In this document: positions 24,955-34,105 of the stretch, one piece after another | Position numbering within the stretch: the first letter of the stretch is position 1 | How the letters are laid out: the number at the start of each line of letters is the position of its first letter | DNA from: Vulcanimicrobiota bacterium | GTDB taxonomy: Bacteria > Vulcanimicrobiota > Vulcanimicrobiia > Vulcanimicrobiales > Vulcanimicrobiaceae | Reading direction: 5' to 3' | Length of the DNA stretch: 55,653 nt | Assembly: GCA_027315245.1 (NCBI GenBank) | Contig: DAHUYK010000033.1 | Span: forward strand, 1 to 55,653 | Made by a program: the position numbers and the translations under genes | The notes under the pieces: generated by a model | What the model saw: the letters and a program-made list of their open reading frames with translations, nothing else | The model's database searches: none | Told to the model about the DNA's origin: nothing

Positions 24955-25979
24955 GAGCCCTGCGGCGACGCCCTCGCAGAGCGCGCGATGAAGCGGAGCA
25001 TTGCGCGCTCGCGTGCGAGGCTCGCCGGCAGTCGCAGATCGCGAGCGTACGCCTGGAGCAAGGCGGGATGCACGTAGGCTTTGCGACACACCGCAACGGT
25101 GTTGCCTAGACGTGCCGCAGCGCGCGCGAGCGCGGCGTTCACGTTCTCTTTCGCTTCGCTCGCGTCGCGTGCAGGCCGTGCGAGCGCACGAGCGCACTCG
25201 AGCGTGCCGATCCACGTGCGAAAATCCTTGGCCGTGAACTCGCCACCGGAGATCTCGCGCAGGTAGTCGTTGACGTCTTCCGAGCTTACCAAGCGGGCGC
25301 CGGCATCGCCGGCATACGTGAAGAGCTCTTCGCCGGGCAAGTCGCGGCAGCGTCGCAGGATGCGCGCGATGCGCGCGTCGTTGATCGCGACGGCATGCTC
25401 CCGCCCGGTCTTGCCGCGAAAGCGAACCTCGATCTTCGTTCCGTGAAGGCGCACGTGCCGCGCGCGCAGCGTCGTCAAGCCGAAGGAACCGTTCGCCCGA
25501 GCGTACTCCTCGTTTCCAACGCGAACGGCGGTCGCTTCGAGCAGCGCGACGACGGCGGCGAGCACCTTGCGACGCGGCAGGGCCGGTGCAGGGAGATCGC
25601 GTCGCACGGCGGCGCGAATCTTCGGCAGGACGCGGCCAAAAGCGACGAGCCGATGGAACTTCGCCTCGTCGCGCACCTCGCGCCACTTCGGGTGGTAACG
25701 GTACTGCTTGCGCCCGCGCGCGTCGCGGCCAGTCGCCTGCAGATGGCCGCTCGGAAGCGGACAGATCCAGACGTCGCGGTATGCCGGAGGTATCGCGAGC
25801 GCGCGGATACGCTGCAGCACTGCCTTCGATCTCACCCGGCTGCCGTCCGTGTCGACGTAAAAAAAGCTCTTGCCGCGGCGGCGCCGCGTGATGCCTCGCA
25901 TGCGATCGTCGACGTAGCGAAGGCCGGCTTGCCGTGCCGCCGCTTGCGACTGCTCTGCGGGCGCTTCATTGCTCGACAC
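24951..25979 (-). CDS. DNA topoisomerase IB (poxvirus-type)
   Basis: A 342-residue bacterial topoisomerase IB of usual length. The N-terminal domain starts GLRYVDDRMRGI. The catalytic domain contains Arg153 (VRVGNEEYAR), Lys190 (GKTGREH), Arg254 (KDFRTW) and the nucleophilic Tyr302 (CRKAYVHP). It relaxes supercoils through a 3'-phosphotyrosine intermediate. The start is GTG at 25979, with TATAAC seven bases upstream and no Shine-Dalgarno, again a leaderless pattern; the -10 region lies inside a palindrome GCGGGTTATACCCGC. The upstream 82-residue gene ends 27 bases before the start. Confidence 0.93.
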   Translation of the reverse strand: MSSNEAPAEQSQAAARQAGLRYVDDRMRGITRRRRGKSFFYVDTDGSRVRSKAVLQRIRALAIPPAYRDVWICPLPSGHLQATGRDARGRKQYRYHPKWREVRDEAKFHRLVAFGRVLPKIRAAVRRDLPAPALPRRKVLAAVVALLEATAVRVGNEEYARANGSFGLTTLRARHVRLHGTKIEVRFRGKTGREHAVAINDARIARILRRCRDLPGEELFTYAGDAGARLVSSEDVNDYLREISGGEFTAKDFRTWIGTLECARALARPARDASEAKENVNAALARAAARLGNTVAVCRKAYVHPALLQAYARDLRLPASLARERAMLRFIARSARASPQGS

Positions 25980-25982
25980 TTT

Positions 25983-25997
25983 GCGGGTTATACCCGC
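25983..25997. promoter_or_regulatory. Palindrome over the topoisomerase IB -10 region
   Basis: GCGGGTTATACCCGC is a perfect inverted repeat (GCGGGT-TAT-ACCCGC) that contains the TATAAC hexamer on the minus strand and ends a few bases from the GTG. It could be an operator that blocks the promoter, or a small transcription-attenuating hairpin for the gene upstream. Confidence 0.35.
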
Positions 25998-26006
25998 GTT
26001 CGGGGT

Positions 26007-26255
26007 TTAAAGCCCGGCTTGAACGATCTCGTTGATGAACATCTGCGTGCGCGGATCGTCGAACCAGTTGGCGACGATCGCCGCAATCGGTGCGTGTTTG
26101 CGCAGCTCGGCAACGTGTTCGTTGATGCTCTCTGCCCTGGGCCGCTCGCAGGTCAGTTCGCGATGGAGCGCGTCGATTCGCGCGCGCGTCGCTTCATTTT
26201 CGCCGGCAGCTGCATGCAGGGATTCGAGGGGAAACTCAGGGCGGTGGTCAGGCAT
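26007..26255 (-). CDS. Hypothetical 82-residue helical protein
   Basis: Not recognised. It is mostly helical and charged, has no signal or membrane segment, and ends with WFDDPRTQMFINEIVQAGL. A GGAG box about seven bases before the ATG supports the start. It is located 27 bases before topoisomerase IB on the same strand and may be cotranscribed with it, although that gene seems to have its own promoter. Confidence 0.5.
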   Translation of the reverse strand: MPDHRPEFPLESLHAAAGENEATRARIDALHRELTCERPRAESINEHVAELRKHAPIAAIVANWFDDPRTQMFINEIVQAGL

Positions 26256-26315
26256 GATGATCTCCGCGCAGCGGCTTTCGCATGGGAAACCAGCCTCCCT
26301 TCCGCACGGGAACGC

Positions 26316-27086
26316 TTATGGCTGGTGCCTATCGAGTACGTGCGTGAGCAGTGCACCGAAGAGAAAGAGCAAGGCCGAATAGTAGACCCAGAGCAGCACG
26401 AGCATCGTCGACCCGGCGCTGCCGTACGCGGTTTCGGGATGAACGTGTGCGAAGTAGAACGCGAGCGCGGCCTGACCGAACACCAGGATAACGCCGGTGA
26501 CGAGCGCTCCGATCGCACTGCTCTTCCATCCCACCTGGACGCGCGGAAGAAAGCGGTACGCGACGGTCAGGAGCATCACGACGGCGATTGCGTCTGCAGC
26601 GAATGACGCGACGCGGCCTGCGGTTGCAGCGATAAAGAGCGTGACGAGCGAGACGAGCGCGAGCGCGCTGACGAGGAGTAGCGCGTGCAAGCGCAAGCCG
26701 ACGATCTGCCAGGGGCCACCGCGTGCGTGTTCGGGAATGCCCCAAACGTCGTCGAGCGCCTCCTGCACTTGCATGAAGATCGTAAAGCCGGCGAAGAGCA
26801 CGATCGCGGTGCCGACGAAGACGGGCAACGTCGTCACGTTGTGCTGCGAAGCTCGCACGAGCGTGTCGACGCCGTGCGCTCCCCTCGAGCCGATGAGCGG
26901 GGCGAGTTCGGCGTCGATGATGCGCAACGCGTGGGCACGACCCAGTACCAATCGTGCAGCGGCAACGACCATGAAGAGTAGCGGCGGAAGCGTGAACACC
27001 GCATAAAACGCAAGCGCCGCCGCGACGCGAGATGCGCGGTGCCGCTGCCACAAATGGACGACGAGCCGCACGTCGCTCCTATTCAT
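26316..27086 (-). CDS. YihY/BrkB-family membrane protein
   Basis: A 256-residue integral membrane protein with six predicted helices. Family features include the early [19 protein letters not shown] and the segment QEALDDVWGIPEHARGGPW after TM2; near the end are YGSAGSTMLVLLWVYYSALLFLFGA and a final TM. The family is common and was once annotated as ribonuclease BN, which is wrong; its transport or envelope role remains unproven. The TM count and length fit. No Shine-Dalgarno is obvious. Confidence 0.88.
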   Translation of the reverse strand: MNRSDVRLVVHLWQRHRASRVAAALAFYAVFTLPPLLFMVVAAARLVLGRAHALRIIDAELAPLIGSRGAHGVDTLVRASQHNVTTLPVFVGTAIVLFAGFTIFMQVQEALDDVWGIPEHARGGPWQIVGLRLHALLLVSALALVSLVTLFIAATAGRVASFAADAIAVVMLLTVAYRFLPRVQVGWKSSAIGALVTGVILVFGQAALAFYFAHVHPETAYGSAGSTMLVLLWVYYSALLFLFGALLTHVLDRHQP

Positions 27087-27103
27087 CGTGGAGAGCTATC
27101 GTT

Positions 27104-27358
27104 TTGCGGAAGCAGCCACGCACCGGCGTCTCCGATGATTCGTACTTGCAGCGTGCGCTGCTGCTCCGGCTCATGACGCACGATGTCGGCGCCTCGCTGC
27201 CCGACGCTTGCTTGGCCGTCGCGGCTCGGTGGCGCGCATCCGGCATGGGGAACCGCCAGTACTTCTCGCATCGTACGCCGGACGGACGTTCGCCATGGAG
27301 CATCGTGCGCATGCAGGGATGCGCATTTCACGGCGCTGGCATCGGCGCGAAGCGCTAA
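27104..27358 (+). pseudogene. Remnant of a CAP/SCP-domain secreted protein
   Basis: This 315-base stretch between BrkB and the MFS gene has no intact gene. One plus-strand frame carries a short piece resembling the middle of a CAP (SCP/PR1) domain: LAVAARWRASGMGNRQYFSH followed by RTPDGRSPWSIVRMQG, then GAGIGAKR and a stop. Bacterial CAP proteins have YFSHTSPDGRSPFDRM at this place. The signal peptide and the C-terminal half of the domain are missing, so this looks like a decayed gene; a real short protein cannot be excluded. Confidence 0.4.
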
Positions 27359-27401
27359 AGTCATGGTGAGCGCACTTGGTTAGGAAGAACGGCGCAGCGA
27401 G

Positions 27402-28658
27402 CTAGGCCAGGAGATGCTCGCGTTCTTCGGGCGGCAACATGTCGCCAAAGAGTACCCAGTACGCGTACGCATTCAAAAGCTGCAAGCCGGCAGCCGCTTC
27501 GAGCATCGTTCCGATCCAGGTCTCCGTCAGCAAGAAGCCGGCAATGCCGGGCCCGAGCATCGAGAAGAACTGAGACGGCAGGTTCGAAAGCGAGGCGACG
27601 CGCGAGCGTTCGTGCGGCGCTGCTATTCCCATGACGTATGACTGTCGCACGGGCATCGTGATGCTATTGAAGATCATGCGCGCGAGATACACGAGGCCGG
27701 CCAGCCAGAGCGTCGGCATGAGCGGCATGACGGCGAGCAGCGCGCATGCAAAGATGCGCAGCAGGACGATCGCTTTTACCGCACCACCGACACGCGCCAC
27801 CACGCGTCCGACGAAGAGATACGAAAAGGCCGACGTCAATGCGACCGCGAGATACACCGCGCCGATCTCGTGACTCGTCGCTCCATAGCGCAGATGAAAC
27901 CAGAGCACGAGCATCGGGCCGAGAAATCCAATCGCAAGGCCATTGAGCGAGTTCGTCACCCAAAACCGTCCGATGAGCGCACGCGTACCCGGCGCCAGAG
28001 GCCGCGACTGCGGACGCGTGCCGTCTGTTGGGGTGGCGGCACGAGGCGCCTCTTCGACCGGTAATGTCGCCGCAATGAGCACCGCAGCGACGACGGCCGT
28101 CACCGCAAAGAGCAGGCGATACGCGCTCATCTGCGAGCCGAGATGCAGGCGCACGACGACCTGCGGCAATCCCGTCAGCAGCAGACCCGCAGCTCCCCCG
28201 AGCGCACCGTAGAGCGAGAACGCCGAGAAAATGCGCGTGCGGTCCGCGTTCGGCGCGTGCTCGGCGATAAGCGCTTGCTCCGCGGAGTAGAACGGTCCGA
28301 AGGCGCCGCCCGACGCTGGACCGCCACCGCGTCCGATCGTGCCGAGCGCGCCGGCGACGCCGAGAACCCAGAGCGGCGGACCTGCGTAGAAGACGAGCGC
28401 GCCCACCAGCGAGAGCGCTCCGAACGCGAGCAGCACGTTCTTACGCCCGTAGCGATCGCTGACGAAGCCGGCCACCGTTCCGAGCAACGCCGCGCCCAAC
28501 GCCCAAGACGCGACGATGATGCCGACCTGCGCCGGCGTCGCTCCGCGCGCGAGCAGGTAGAGCGGGACGATGACGACGAGGTAACTCTGTCCAAAACTGC
28601 GCAGAACGCGACCCAGCACGAGAAAGAGCAGGGAGCGGTCGCGCGCGATACGACGCAT
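27402..28658 (-). CDS. MFS transporter
   Basis: A 418-residue major facilitator with twelve predicted helices. The loop 2-3 motif is GFVSDRYGRKN, and the two halves are separated by a hydrophilic loop near residues 195-220 (PTDGTRPQSRP). The family exports drugs, metabolites or sugars; the substrate cannot be told. The ATG at 28658 is preferred; a GTG three codons earlier (28667) is possible. It faces away from the RNase T2-like gene. Confidence 0.87.
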   Translation of the reverse strand: MRRIARDRSLLFLVLGRVLRSFGQSYLVVIVPLYLLARGATPAQVGIIVASWALGAALLGTVAGFVSDRYGRKNVLLAFGALSLVGALVFYAGPPLWVLGVAGALGTIGRGGGPASGGAFGPFYSAEQALIAEHAPNADRTRIFSAFSLYGALGGAAGLLLTGLPQVVVRLHLGSQMSAYRLLFAVTAVVAAVLIAATLPVEEAPRAATPTDGTRPQSRPLAPGTRALIGRFWVTNSLNGLAIGFLGPMLVLWFHLRYGATSHEIGAVYLAVALTSAFSYLFVGRVVARVGGAVKAIVLLRIFACALLAVMPLMPTLWLAGLVYLARMIFNSITMPVRQSYVMGIAAPHERSRVASLSNLPSQFFSMLGPGIAGFLLTETWIGTMLEAAAGLQLLNAYAYWVLFGDMLPPEEREHLLA

Positions 28659-28792
28659 CGCGCTCACACTGCGCGGTTCGCGCGAGCGTGCCTGTAGCCC
28701 CGCGCTGGCGCTGGGAAGCAGGCGTTCTTCGCGGCAATACTCCGCACCGCCGCACGCAGGCACTCGAGGACTCGTGCGCCAACGACAGCGGC

Positions 28793-29494
28793 GTGCACCC
28801 AGTTCTGCTCGTCGCGATCCTGGCGCTCTTACGGCCTTCGCAGCACGGCGACTTCGGCCATTACACGTTTGCTCTCATGTGGCAGCCCGGTATCTGCAGC
28901 ACCGAGGGCGGCTGCACGGCGGACCAACCGCACGCGACGCTCATCGGCCTGCACGGACTCTGGGCCTCGCGTCCACGCGCGCTCGTCGCGAAGGGCGTTC
29001 CGGTGCGCGTCTGGTGGTCGCGCGGGTGCGATTACTACGCGTACAGCACCGCACCGCCGCCGATCCCGGCGCAGCTGCGGCGCGAACTCGACGCGGTCAT
29101 GCCGCACTTCCGACACAGTCTGCTGACGCACGTGTCCGACAAGCACGTGCGCTGTTTTGGGTTCGATCCGGCGCTCTTCTTTTCAACCGAACTCGCCATG
29201 CGCTACGCGGTCGTGTCGAGCGGGTTCGGACGCTATCTCGTGGCGCACCGCGGCGAGCGTGTCACGCAATCGGCGCTCGGCGCGCGCTTCGAGAGCGCCT
29301 TCACGACGCGTGACCGCACGTCGCTGCAGCTGCAGTGCGGGCGCGACGCTTCGGGACGCACGGTGCTCACGCAGTTCTGGATTACGATCCGCTCGCAGAA
29401 GTTAGCGCGGTTTCCACGCAGCGGCTCGCTCATGGATGCCATCCAGAACCAGACGAACTGCCCGGCGTCCTTCTTGCTTCCGAACTGGCGCTAG
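28793..29494 (+). CDS. RNase T2-family protein with altered active site
   Basis: A 233-residue exported protein. The first active-site block reads IGLHGLWAS (His54), corresponding to the FTIHGLWP motif. The second block reads HVSDKHVRC (113-121), aligning with the usual HEWxKHGTC: His113, Lys117, His118 and Cys121 are kept, while the catalytic-site Glu is Val114. Paired Cys residues remain. It is either a weak ribonuclease or a non-catalytic member. GTG 28793 gives a hydrophobic signal (VLLVAILALL) but few positive charges and no clear ribosome-binding site; a GTG at 28688 in the same frame is the alternative start. Confidence 0.75.
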   Translation: MHPVLLVAILALLRPSQHGDFGHYTFALMWQPGICSTEGGCTADQPHATLIGLHGLWASRPRALVAKGVPVRVWWSRGCDYYAYSTAPPPIPAQLRRELDAVMPHFRHSLLTHVSDKHVRCFGFDPALFFSTELAMRYAVVSSGFGRYLVAHRGERVTQSALGARFESAFTTRDRTSLQLQCGRDASGRTVLTQFWITIRSQKLARFPRSGSLMDAIQNQTNCPASFLLPNWR

Positions 29495-29502
29495 CGCTCT
29501 CG

Positions 29503-29904
29503 CTAGGGCCGCACCTTCGCCATGAAGTTCCAGAGGCGCTCGTGCCAGTGCGCGGTGCCTGCGATCGTTCCGTCGCGCCGCATCGTCGCATCCGGTATCC
29601 AGATGGGGCCGATGTGCAGCATCACGTGCCCGTCCTGCTGTACGCTGCCGAGCACCTGAACGATGTGACCCCGTAGGGGGTCGGGACGGATCGAGGTCGA
29701 CCAGTAGGTGCCCGTGATGGCACTACGGTTGAAGTGGAGGGTGAGATCGCCTGAGAACAGCGCCGAGCCAATGCCGACCGCGGGCTCGTAGGCGGCGACG
29801 TAGCGCGCCGTCCAGACCGGCCCGTGACCCTCGATCGCGGCGCCGTAACCGGCGCAGAGCAATGCAATGCCCATCGCGAGGCAGACGGTTTGCAGGAGCT
29901 TCAT
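29503..29904 (-). CDS. Hypothetical secreted beta-rich protein
   Basis: A 133-residue protein of no recognised family. It has a signal peptide (about 1-22) and a short beta-rich domain with evenly spaced Gly/Thr/His, such as SGDLTLHFNRSAITGTYW and GTIAGTAHWHERLW, reminiscent of small lipocalin-like or META-like folds. A GAGG box lies five bases before the ATG. It lies between the RNase T2-like gene (convergent, eight bases apart) and the four-gene conflict operon. The 112 bases on its other side, up to 30016, hold no gene. Confidence 0.55.
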   Translation of the reverse strand: MKLLQTVCLAMGIALLCAGYGAAIEGHGPVWTARYVAAYEPAVGIGSALFSGDLTLHFNRSAITGTYWSTSIRPDPLRGHIVQVLGSVQQDGHVMLHIGPIWIPDATMRRDGTIAGTAHWHERLWNFMAKVRP

Positions 29905-30016
29905 GGTGACCTCGTTCTGTTACCCGCAACGGCCTACGTGTATGCGAATACCGAACAATTTCAAGAGGCCGGCACCCGGGGCTCGTCGACGTGGATCTGC
30001 ACCCTGCGGTGGCAGT

Positions 30017-33000
30017 TCACCATCGATACATCTGAGCCGCGTACGGCAGGCAGCCGTCGCGATACGGGAATCCCGGCCCGACGTACTGCCGGAACTCCGT
30101 CGCGGTCAGCGACCTTCCCGCCATGAGGCAGGCCGAGCGTGCCCAGATGGCGGGGTCGACGGCATAGACCGCAAGGCGATGGTCTTTGGCCTGGTCATCG
30201 TACGACGCCAGCAGGTAATGACCGTCTGCGCTGAACGCTAGAGAGTCGTACCGGCCCAGATCCGGGGGATTTGGAAGCGCGGCCGGATACGTTTCGTGCG
30301 TCGCCCAGTCGTAAAGATGCAGCGTCGCATTACCGTTGCCGTCTGCGCTCCAGTACGCGACGGTGCGTCCGTCAGGACTGCTCGCGAGCTGTTGGACCGT
30401 CGTCGGAATTCCAAGAAACGCTCCTGCTTTCCAATCGGGAAGACTAAACGCTACCTCGCGATAATCGCCGGAAACACCGCTCGTCGCGATCGCTCGGCGC
30501 TCGTCCGGCGAGACGTAGTCGATGGAGAAGGCCTTTCCGACGAGCGCGCCGTTCCAGCGAACGATGACGTCCGGAGCAGGCTCACGGACCTTGATGAAGA
30601 CGTAGTTGCCTCTGTCGCTTAGATTCCAGTTGACGATGGACGCCGGTGACACCCGAGCCGCACGCAGGAGCTGCGCGCGTTCGACGACGTTCAGCAATCG
30701 GCCGCGCGCGCTGTAGCGCTTTAAGGTTGCAAACGACGCCGCGTGCGAGAGAATCGTCACGACGTTCGCGCGCGGATCGTAGGCCGGCAAGACGAAGTAC
30801 TGATAGTATCCGTTCTTCACGGGAACGCGGGAAACCATAAAGCGGTCGAGCGTCACCGGCGTCGCCGACCGAATGTCGAGCACGCGCACCTCGCCGGTCA
30901 CCATGTTGAATGCGATAGCGTGTTCACCGTCGCCGCAGTCGAACATGTGCACGTGGTAGCTAACATCGTACGTCCGCTGGAAAGCGCGGCGAAACTGCCG
31001 CAGATTGAACTGCGCGTAGCCTGACCTCGTCGCCATGAGAAGATCGTGCCCGTGTAATCCGTAGCTCCCCGTCCACTGCGAATCCGGGATCGTGCCCAGC
31101 ATGGGGCCGTCGATGCGCGAGAACGACTGCAACGCAATCCCGCTTCCGTACGGATTCGGCTGCTCCGCGCGCGCCGGATCGTAGGGCGTGACGTACATGT
31201 TGAACTCCGGATCTGCTATCGGCAGCCGCTGCGCGCCGGCGTGGTCATCGTACTCGACGGCGTAGGCCTTTGTCTGCCCGTCGTAGTACAGTGTGCCGCC
31301 CTTTGCGACGACGTACGGCATCGACGCGCCCCGCGCGAAGTACAGCAGCGCCGCTGAAGCGCAGATCTCAACCGGGCAAGCGTACGCGCTGTCGGCCGAC
31401 GATGCGACCGGGCCAACGTGAAGGCTGCCGGCATCGTACCACGCAATCATCTTCTCGTCGGGCGTCATCGCGAGCGCACCCGCACATCCGGCAATGGGCG
31501 AGCAATCGTCACCTTGGGTAAAGAACCGCCTCTTGGAGAGCAAACGTCCCGTCGGGAGCGAGTAGATAGCGACGTCGCCGCCTCGCATCGTCACCGCAGC
31601 GATCCTTCCCGAATGTGAAAGCACGATACCGTCCGCTTCGCCGTTGACGCGTGCGACGATATGCGAGCCGCCAGGTTCGCCGATGCGCAGCGAGCCGGCA
31701 TCATCGACGTATGCGACGCGACCATCCGGCAGGCAACCGAGCGCACTCACGGACCCGCTGTGCAGACGTGCGACCTGCAACGGATGCGCAGAGACGTCGT
31801 ACCACGCGATTGCACCGGCACTCGCGATCGCGACGCGCGACGAGTCGTCAAATCCGCACATGAGCGAACCGCGGACATTCGGCAGACGTCCGAGTACGGC
31901 AAGGTTGGCCGCGTCGACAGTCACGAGCGACCCCGTGACGAGCTCTCCGTAGCGCTGCTGCCGCACGCCCGCGAGCACCGCGACGTCGCGGCCGCGATTC
32001 GTCACCGCCCCCAGCGTCCAGGGCGGCAACGCGACGCGGCCGATTGCATACGGGGTCCACGCAGCGGTGAGCAAAATGTCGCGACTTCCGCCAGCGCTGT
32101 CGGAGGCGTAGGCATCGGCGCCAAAGAGCCCGGCAACGCGATTGTCGACACCCGCTTGGTACATGCCGTAATCCATGTCGACGAGCGAGAGCGAATGCTC
32201 CACGTTCGACTCTCGTGCTGCGATCGTCGAGGCCTTCGCCTCCGACCGCCGCGCAACCGCGCTCTCTCGCCGAGCGATCGCCGCTTGCTCGTTCGCACGA
32301 CGAGCCGCACTCCGTGCGCTGCGCGCCCGCGCGACCGCCACGCCTTGCGCGACGACGAGACTCTTCAGCGCGGTCTGCGCAATCGCGGCCTCCCGCCGGG
32401 CTCCCTGCTCGGAGACGCGCGCTTTCGCTTCAGCAACCCGCGATCGAGCGCCCAGCACGATAGCGGTCATCGCAGCTCCGAGAGCGAGCACGGCGATGAC
32501 GCTCATGACTGCCGCCAGCAGGCGCGTGCGCTGCGCGAGCAGCCGCGCCGCGTTCGCCTGTTCTTGTGCGAGTTTCGTTTCGAGCACCAGACGCTCGCGC
32601 CGCTGCGTCTCTTCGGCCTCGATGCGCCGGCTCTCGGCTTCCCGCGATTGCGTGAGCGCGAGCCGGCTGTCGTTGAGCAGCTGCTCGACGCGTTCGAACG
32701 ATCCGCCGTAGCGTTCGGCCCAGGCGGCCGTGCGCGGTCGCGACGTCCAGCGCTCCCACCGTTCCTCCACCTGATCGAGCGGCAGCGTCACCGTCGCCGC
32801 GAGCGAGACGCCCTCGAGCATTGCCAGTAGACCGCGATAGAATCGCCCGTCCGCTTCCTCCCGCGCAAGCCAGCCGGTGTCTTGCGCGCTGATTTTACTC
32901 CAACGGCGCAGGAGCGCTTCGTGCACGACGTCGATGCGCGTGTCGTCACGCAGCATCGGCACCGCGGACGTCGACGGAACGATGAAGGAACAGTCTTCGG

Positions 33001-34105
33001 ACCGAAACCGATCGAGAATTCGCACGAGCTGCTCGCGCTGTAGGCCAGTCTCCGCGAGTAGTCGTTCGAAGAGCAGCGCGCGCCGCGTCGCCCGGCCCTC
33101 TTTGTCACGTTCGCTGAGCGCACGAAAGACGAGCTCGACGCCGTCTTCGAGCCCCGCCAGCGTTCTCGATGCGAGCACGTCGTTCGCGTGCTTCGAAAGC
33201 GCACCGTCGATGCCGCCGACGGACGCGTACGCCTGCAGCGTCAGATGCCGCTCTTTTGCGCGGCTCCACAAGCGCGCGAGACAATGCGAGAGCACGGGCA
33301 GCTGATCGAGTTCCGGACCGATGTCATTGAGCAACCGCTCAACGAGCTCCGGCTCGATCGTCGCGCCTGCCTTGACGATCGGCTCGCGTATGACTTCTTC
33401 GCGTTGATCGCGCGTCAGCGAGGGAACGAGAAACTGCGCCGCGCTCACGGCCTCAGGAAGGCCGTTGTAACGCGCACAATCGCCGATGAAGTCGGAGCGC
33501 ATCGTGATGAGGACGCAGATCTGGCGATCGGCGCTGCGCGTCGCCTCCAAGAGCGACTGCACGAAGAATGCGGCTTCGTCGCGTGAGAGCGTATCTTCGA
33601 CACGCTGTTTCTCGCCGGCGCCGAGGCCGGCATAGCGAAAGAGCTCCTCGAACTGATCGACGAGCAGCAGCACCGACGCGTCCGCAAGCTTCGGCATCTC
33701 GCCGAGCGCGGCCGAAATGCCGAAGCTGGAGCGTCCGAGAGCGAGCTCGATGCGGCGCCGGCGGATCTCGCGATGCGTCTCGTCGTCGTCCTCTTCGACG
33801 CGCGCTGCCAAATCGGAGAACGCCTCGGTGAGCTCCACCAACGGATGGTCGCCGGGATGGAGCGTTACCGTCTTCCACGTCTTCTCGTCTTCGAGTAGCG
33901 GCAGCAGCCCAGCGCGCACGAGCGACGATTTCCCGCTGCCGGAGCTGCCGATGACGGCGATGAACCGGCTCAGATCCAAGAGCCGATATATCTCCAAGAC
34001 GTGGCGGCGCCGGCCGAAGAAGAACGCGCGATCCGCGAACTCGAACGGACGCAGGCCCGGGAACGGCCGGTCGACCGAGAGTGCCGTTCCGGAGCGTGCC
34101 TTCAT
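30017..34105 (-). CDS. nSTAND ATPase with membrane segment and beta-propeller
   Basis: A 1362-residue protein. The nSTAND1-type NTPase begins with PFPGLRPFEFADRAFFFGR; Walker A GSSGSGKSS is at 53-61 and Walker B LLLVDQFEEL at 147-156. The helical part has LPVLSHCLARLW and DVVHEALLRRW (about 269-403). A coiled coil (485-525), one membrane helix (about 529-551) and a second coiled coil (555-635) lead to a C-terminal WD40-like propeller (about 660-1325). The tail AGRSLTATEFRQYVG...PYRDGC matches the conserved end of such proteins. STAND proteins oligomerise after sensing a trigger. It is the last gene of the operon, coupled by ATGA to the TIR gene, and is the probable sensor or scaffold. Confidence 0.9.
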   Translation of the reverse strand: MKARSGTALSVDRPFPGLRPFEFADRAFFFGRRRHVLEIYRLLDLSRFIAVIGSSGSGKSSLVRAGLLPLLEDEKTWKTVTLHPGDHPLVELTEAFSDLAARVEEDDDETHREIRRRRIELALGRSSFGISAALGEMPKLADASVLLLVDQFEELFRYAGLGAGEKQRVEDTLSRDEAAFFVQSLLEATRSADRQICVLITMRSDFIGDCARYNGLPEAVSAAQFLVPSLTRDQREEVIREPIVKAGATIEPELVERLLNDIGPELDQLPVLSHCLARLWSRAKERHLTLQAYASVGGIDGALSKHANDVLASRTLAGLEDGVELVFRALSERDKEGRATRRALLFERLLAETGLQREQLVRILDRFRSEDCSFIVPSTSAVPMLRDDTRIDVVHEALLRRWSKISAQDTGWLAREEADGRFYRGLLAMLEGVSLAATVTLPLDQVEERWERWTSRPRTAAWAERYGGSFERVEQLLNDSRLALTQSREAESRRIEAEETQRRERLVLETKLAQEQANAARLLAQRTRLLAAVMSVIAVLALGAAMTAIVLGARSRVAEAKARVSEQGARREAAIAQTALKSLVVAQGVAVARARSARSAARRANEQAAIARRESAVARRSEAKASTIAARESNVEHSLSLVDMDYGMYQAGVDNRVAGLFGADAYASDSAGGSRDILLTAAWTPYAIGRVALPPWTLGAVTNRGRDVAVLAGVRQQRYGELVTGSLVTVDAANLAVLGRLPNVRGSLMCGFDDSSRVAIASAGAIAWYDVSAHPLQVARLHSGSVSALGCLPDGRVAYVDDAGSLRIGEPGGSHIVARVNGEADGIVLSHSGRIAAVTMRGGDVAIYSLPTGRLLSKRRFFTQGDDCSPIAGCAGALAMTPDEKMIAWYDAGSLHVGPVASSADSAYACPVEICASAALLYFARGASMPYVVAKGGTLYYDGQTKAYAVEYDDHAGAQRLPIADPEFNMYVTPYDPARAEQPNPYGSGIALQSFSRIDGPMLGTIPDSQWTGSYGLHGHDLLMATRSGYAQFNLRQFRRAFQRTYDVSYHVHMFDCGDGEHAIAFNMVTGEVRVLDIRSATPVTLDRFMVSRVPVKNGYYQYFVLPAYDPRANVVTILSHAASFATLKRYSARGRLLNVVERAQLLRAARVSPASIVNWNLSDRGNYVFIKVREPAPDVIVRWNGALVGKAFSIDYVSPDERRAIATSGVSGDYREVAFSLPDWKAGAFLGIPTTVQQLASSPDGRTVAYWSADGNGNATLHLYDWATHETYPAALPNPPDLGRYDSLAFSADGHYLLASYDDQAKDHRLAVYAVDPAIWARSACLMAGRSLTATEFRQYVGPGFPYRDGCLPYAAQMYRW

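Noticed and set aside
32200-32700. Repetitive Ala/Arg-rich sequence as a possible DNA repeat array
   Set aside because: It encodes the long coiled coils on both sides of the nSTAND membrane helix; there is no regular repeat unit or spacer pattern.
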